A DNA stretch of 64,000 nucleotides from Phaseolus vulgaris (lineage: Eukaryota; Streptophyta; Magnoliopsida; Fabales; Fabaceae): positions 11,478,181 through 11,542,180 of the forward strand of contig NC_023753.2 in the NCBI RefSeq assembly GCF_000499845.2. Reading direction: 5' to 3'. The notes under the pieces are model-generated. The model saw only the letters and a list, made by a program, of their open reading frames with translations, was not told where the DNA came from and did no database searches. Each line of letters opens with the position of its first letter. Position 1 is the stretch's first letter. Positions 60,997 to 64,000 of the stretch are shown here, one piece after another. The position numbers and the translations under genes are program-made.

Positions 60997-61809
60997 AAAG
61001 CAATTGACAAAAAGTCAACGATTTTTTCAAAGATCGTGCTATAAACGAACATTTAAGAGTTCGTGTTAGAAACGAACATGTAAGAGTTTGTGTTAGAAAC
61101 TCTACCTAATTCAACCATATATGGATTTCCATAAGTCTACCTAAATCAGGTATTATAATTAGTAATAAAAGAATATTTTTCATGCATTAAATTACAGGAT
61201 TTTATACATCAATAATCGTAATGAGAATTTACCCAATGGCAAGATATTGATTGTATTGACTTTTTGAATGATGGCTTTATCACTTATGCCTACATTGACT
61301 CAGACAAGGAAGCGAGCCATCAAAAAAGTTCACTGCTATCATTATTTTAAAATTATCAAGTTTTATAGCTAATAAATCCATAGAAAAGTTCACTAAACCA
61401 CAATAAAAGAAACATAAAAATATACACTAACTCATACAATGTATAATGTATCAATTCACATTTAGAACCACTAAACCACCAAAAAGTACAAAAAAATGTC
61501 TAGGTGATACAAAACAGGAAGGTAATACACCAAAACCACAAAGAGCCACAACTCTCCCTACACTTAGATAAGTCCCAAAGTGTGACCTATCACAAAAGAG
61601 CCTTGTAATGCCCCTAACAGTGGCAGACAATGAACAGAAAAACAGAGACAAACCAAAGCCCAGCACATTCCCAGCTCAATAACCCAAAAAGAAACCATAA
61701 ACCAGAGTGAAACTCCTGCAACATGTATGCCAAAATAAATCTGCACGGATTATTTTTTTCCAACAAAACCTTAACCAAAAAACCAGCAACTTCCTGCAAT
61801 GAAAAACAA
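60997..61809. other. CACTA-D 5' flank, no gene recognised
   Basis: Upstream of the D transposase start. 61035-61105 holds about 2.5 copies of a ~35-bp unit with GTTAGAAACGAACAT. No CACTA terminus or palindrome array comparable to that at 44640-45015 was found. Minus-strand open frames at 61451-61799 show no family pattern. Confidence 0.45.
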
Positions 61810-62560
61810 TTTTTGCATTGGTTGTTATTGAAATAAATTAATTAAAAATATTAGCTTACCCATGAGCTTAAATGGAGATGACATTTAACTTAGTTGATTT
61901 CCCTACTCTATTAAGCTCTTGTTCAGTGCCTACAACTATGAGTATTACAAAAACATGAAAAAACATAAATTATTTTACTCTAAACCCTAAACAAATATAT
62001 TGAACTCAATGCATAATAACTGAACTTACACACTAGGTAAGTAGAATAAAAACCAAAGGCTCTTAACACAAACATTGGAGTGTACTGAGGTATTGCACTT
62101 GAAAATAGATCATTACATAAACAGTTTACCTTAGTTCCAAACTGGAATGAATTTTGTAACGATGACGGGTTGTTCTATAAGATCTTGAATTAGCGACAAT
62201 AGTAAAAAAATTGGAAAGAATAAACATTATCCTCAATAATATCGTTTTAAAATTTATAAATTAGTGATCACCTAACAAAAACATGAATTGTATGCTCTGA
62301 CAAAGAAAAAGAAAAGTAAATCAGGAATAGAAGAAGTTAAATTAAACTTTGGTACTAAAAAAAAAAAGAATACTTCACCTCCTTATCTTGTATGACCATT
62401 TCCATTGAGAATGGAAACTTGGTTTTCTTGACGTCAGCAACAAACCACAAACGAATGACCCTTGCTATGAGAATACAATTTCCATTTTCAGGATTAACAT
62501 CTTTGATGGAATTCATAATTTGGATGAAACGCGACATTGTAAGAATCAATTATGAAATAA
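61810..62560 (-). pseudogene. RPA70-like gene fragment 2
   Basis: Minus-strand exons again resemble replication protein A large subunit. Exon 1 starts with ATG at 62537 (MSRFIQIMNSIKDVNPENGN) and continues ARVIRLWFVADVKKTKFPFS and MEMVIQDKE to a GTGAAG donor. The second exon (about 62190-62040) reads SRSYRTTRHRYKIHSSLEL, then YTPMFVLRAFGF. The third (about 61955-61855) reads TEQELNRVGKSTKLNVIS. Stops occur in the second and third exons. Exons after this are missing. The overlap in exons 2-3 with fragment 1 (45400-46950) shows they are two diverged copies, not one gene cut in two. Confidence 0.72.
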
Positions 62561-63620
62561 AATGAAAATGCAGAATGAGAATGGTGAACTGTGAAACAAA
62601 GAACATATTAACATATAATATATGCAGATATAATATATGCAGAATGGAAATGGTGAAATGTGAAACCAAAACAACATAACGTGATATGAAAATTACATTT
62701 AGGGGAGACATGTGAATAAAAACAAAAACTCCATCAAATAAGGATCATGAAAAATGAAACATTTTTTAAAAGTTATAACAGATTGGGAAAAATACATAAT
62801 CTAAGCAGAACATGTCAAAAAAATAACATCATGACTTTGAAAACTTATAAAAACCAAGATTAAACATAAAAATGATAGGTCTTTGAGAAAAAAAAATTAA
62901 ATATGGTTCAAAATGATTAAAAGTGGAAACCCTATATAATAAAAAAAGAAAATGACTCCGTTAAAAATTAAACCGTGAAAAACCCTACAATGAAAAAATG
63001 TATGCGTAAAAAAAATGAAAAAACCTTAAATCGTTGCCTGAATATACCATGGATTCCGACAACGTATCAAAATAAACATTAACCATAAAAAGGAGATATC
63101 TTTGCAAAAATTACTTGAAAATATGGTTCAAAATGGGAAAAGGGGTAAACATAAATACTAAAAAAATCAATAAGACAAAGATTGAAAACAAAGATTACAC
63201 ATAAAAATGAAAGGTCTTTGACAAAAAAATATTGAAATATGGTTAAAAATATATTAAAAATGAAAACCCTAGGAAGTCAAAAAAACAAAATGACTCCTTT
63301 AACGATTAAACCCTTAAAAACTCACAATGAAAAGAGCAAGGCATAAAACAGAAGCAAAAGATGTTACCTCGGTGCTTGAACATACAGTGGATTTAGTTTC
63401 ACTAACATGGAAATGAAGAAAAACCTATGGGAGTAGTGGTGGCTATAAAAGAATATAAAAACCCAAAATGAGATAACAATTAACAATTAAAACCTCAAAA
63501 ACCCTACAATGAAAAAACCAATGCGTAGAAAAGAATGAAAATATCTTACCTCGGTGTGTGAACATTGAGGGGATTCAGTTTCACAAGATGGAAATGAAAA
63601 AAAACCTATGGGAATCGATG
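62561..63620 (-). repeat. Repeated leader-exon-like units upstream of RPA-like fragment 2
   Basis: Three diverged minus-strand units, at about 63613-63545, 63420-63350 and 63080-63010, each containing a pattern like CATTTCCAT..GTGAAACTGAATCC and ending at CACCGAGGTAA (two copies) or a decayed form. The GAG|GTAA ends look like splice donors. Between them are AT-rich segments that are also partly repeated (GAAAGGTCTTTGA-type blocks near 62880 and 63210). Confidence 0.55.
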
Positions 63621-64000
63621 GTGGTGACAGAAACATGAAAGGAAAAATGAAAGAACAAAGAACTAAATGAGAGAGAGGGCACATAGAGGTAAAGCCAAAA
63701 AAAAAATAAGCGTATGAATAAATGAAAGAGAGAAAAAAGTAAAAAATTAATAAAAAAGAGGAAGAAGCGGTGAAAGGAATTCAAAATGAAAATGAAAAAT
63801 GGAACACATGTAGATATTATAGAGTGTCATTTATCACGCCCATAATGCATTTGAGATTCCTATTTTTGGTAAAAATTGCACTGTTTTAATTTTGATTTAT
63901 TTTAAACTTTTTTTTTCTGGTGTTATCATTTGTCAAAAGTATCCCTGAAATTACCTCCATTTGTATTATACATAGATTTTACATTACACAATTTCTTATT
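63621..64000. other. No gene recognised
   Basis: Purine-rich to AT-rich sequence at the window edge. It could be the promoter side of the RPA-like fragment 2 transcription unit, but no clear TATA box placement can be defended. Confidence 0.4.

Noticed and set aside
63487..63784. Hydrophobic minus-strand frames
   Set aside because: F/L-rich translation of a purine-rich tract; no homology and they overlap the repeated leader units.

Overview
This is a plant nuclear window dominated by transposons and carrying one clearly functional host gene. The AT-rich intergenic DNA, the CACTA, copia, LINE and solo-LTR content, and a CHUP1 gene with a typical dicot exon layout fit a legume, probably of the Phaseolus/Vigna type. 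The exact species is inferred, not proven.

Layout. 0-7.4 kb: a LINE tail, then an old minus-strand copia element (copia-1). It is split by a 2.9-kb CACTA deletion derivative (CACTA-A, 2638-5525) and by a ~550-bp insertion of unknown type. 7.4-11.3 kb: a fragment of a Ptta/En/Spm-type transposon gene, then a second copia element (copia-2) with both LTRs, PBS and PPT but no reverse transcriptase. 12.5-16.4 kb: a non-autonomous CACTA element (CACTA-E). 16.7-24.8 kb: CACTA-B, a nearly complete but decayed relative of A that carries a solo LTR. 25.7-32.0 kb: the host gene CHUP1, nine coding exons and about 982 codons, apparently intact, with a MITE in its last intron. 32-35 kb: AT-rich DNA with a foldback element and a MITE. 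35.2-41.1 kb: two LINE remnants, the larger one split by a solo LTR. 41.1-44.6 kb: no gene seen. 44.6-62.6 kb: a nested complex. A minus-strand CACTA-like element (CACTA-D: TNPD-like and Ptta-like genes) is interrupted by CACTA-C (47874-55599) and by a solo LTR (59735-60827). RPA70-like gene fragments lie on both sides of it. 62.6-64 kb: a leader region with repeated exon-like units.

How the parts relate. A, B and C share one architecture. A TNPD-type transposase gene is followed by a second gene that combines a Ptta-like N-terminal region with a C-terminal Ulp1-like cysteine protease region. A is explained by one large deletion between short repeats in a B-like parent. Target-site duplications read directly from the sequence (TAT for A, TTT for B, AAA for C, AGA for E; TATGA/GATGA, TAGGG, GTTTC and GTCTT for four solo LTRs) allow the insertions to be placed and partly ordered. 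The best candidates for something undescribed are a stem-loop upstream of the transposase start, conserved in A, B and C with a compensatory base pair and triplicated in C, and the RPA-like gene pair around CACTA-D with a triplicated leader exon. All homology calls are by eye; no database search was possible.
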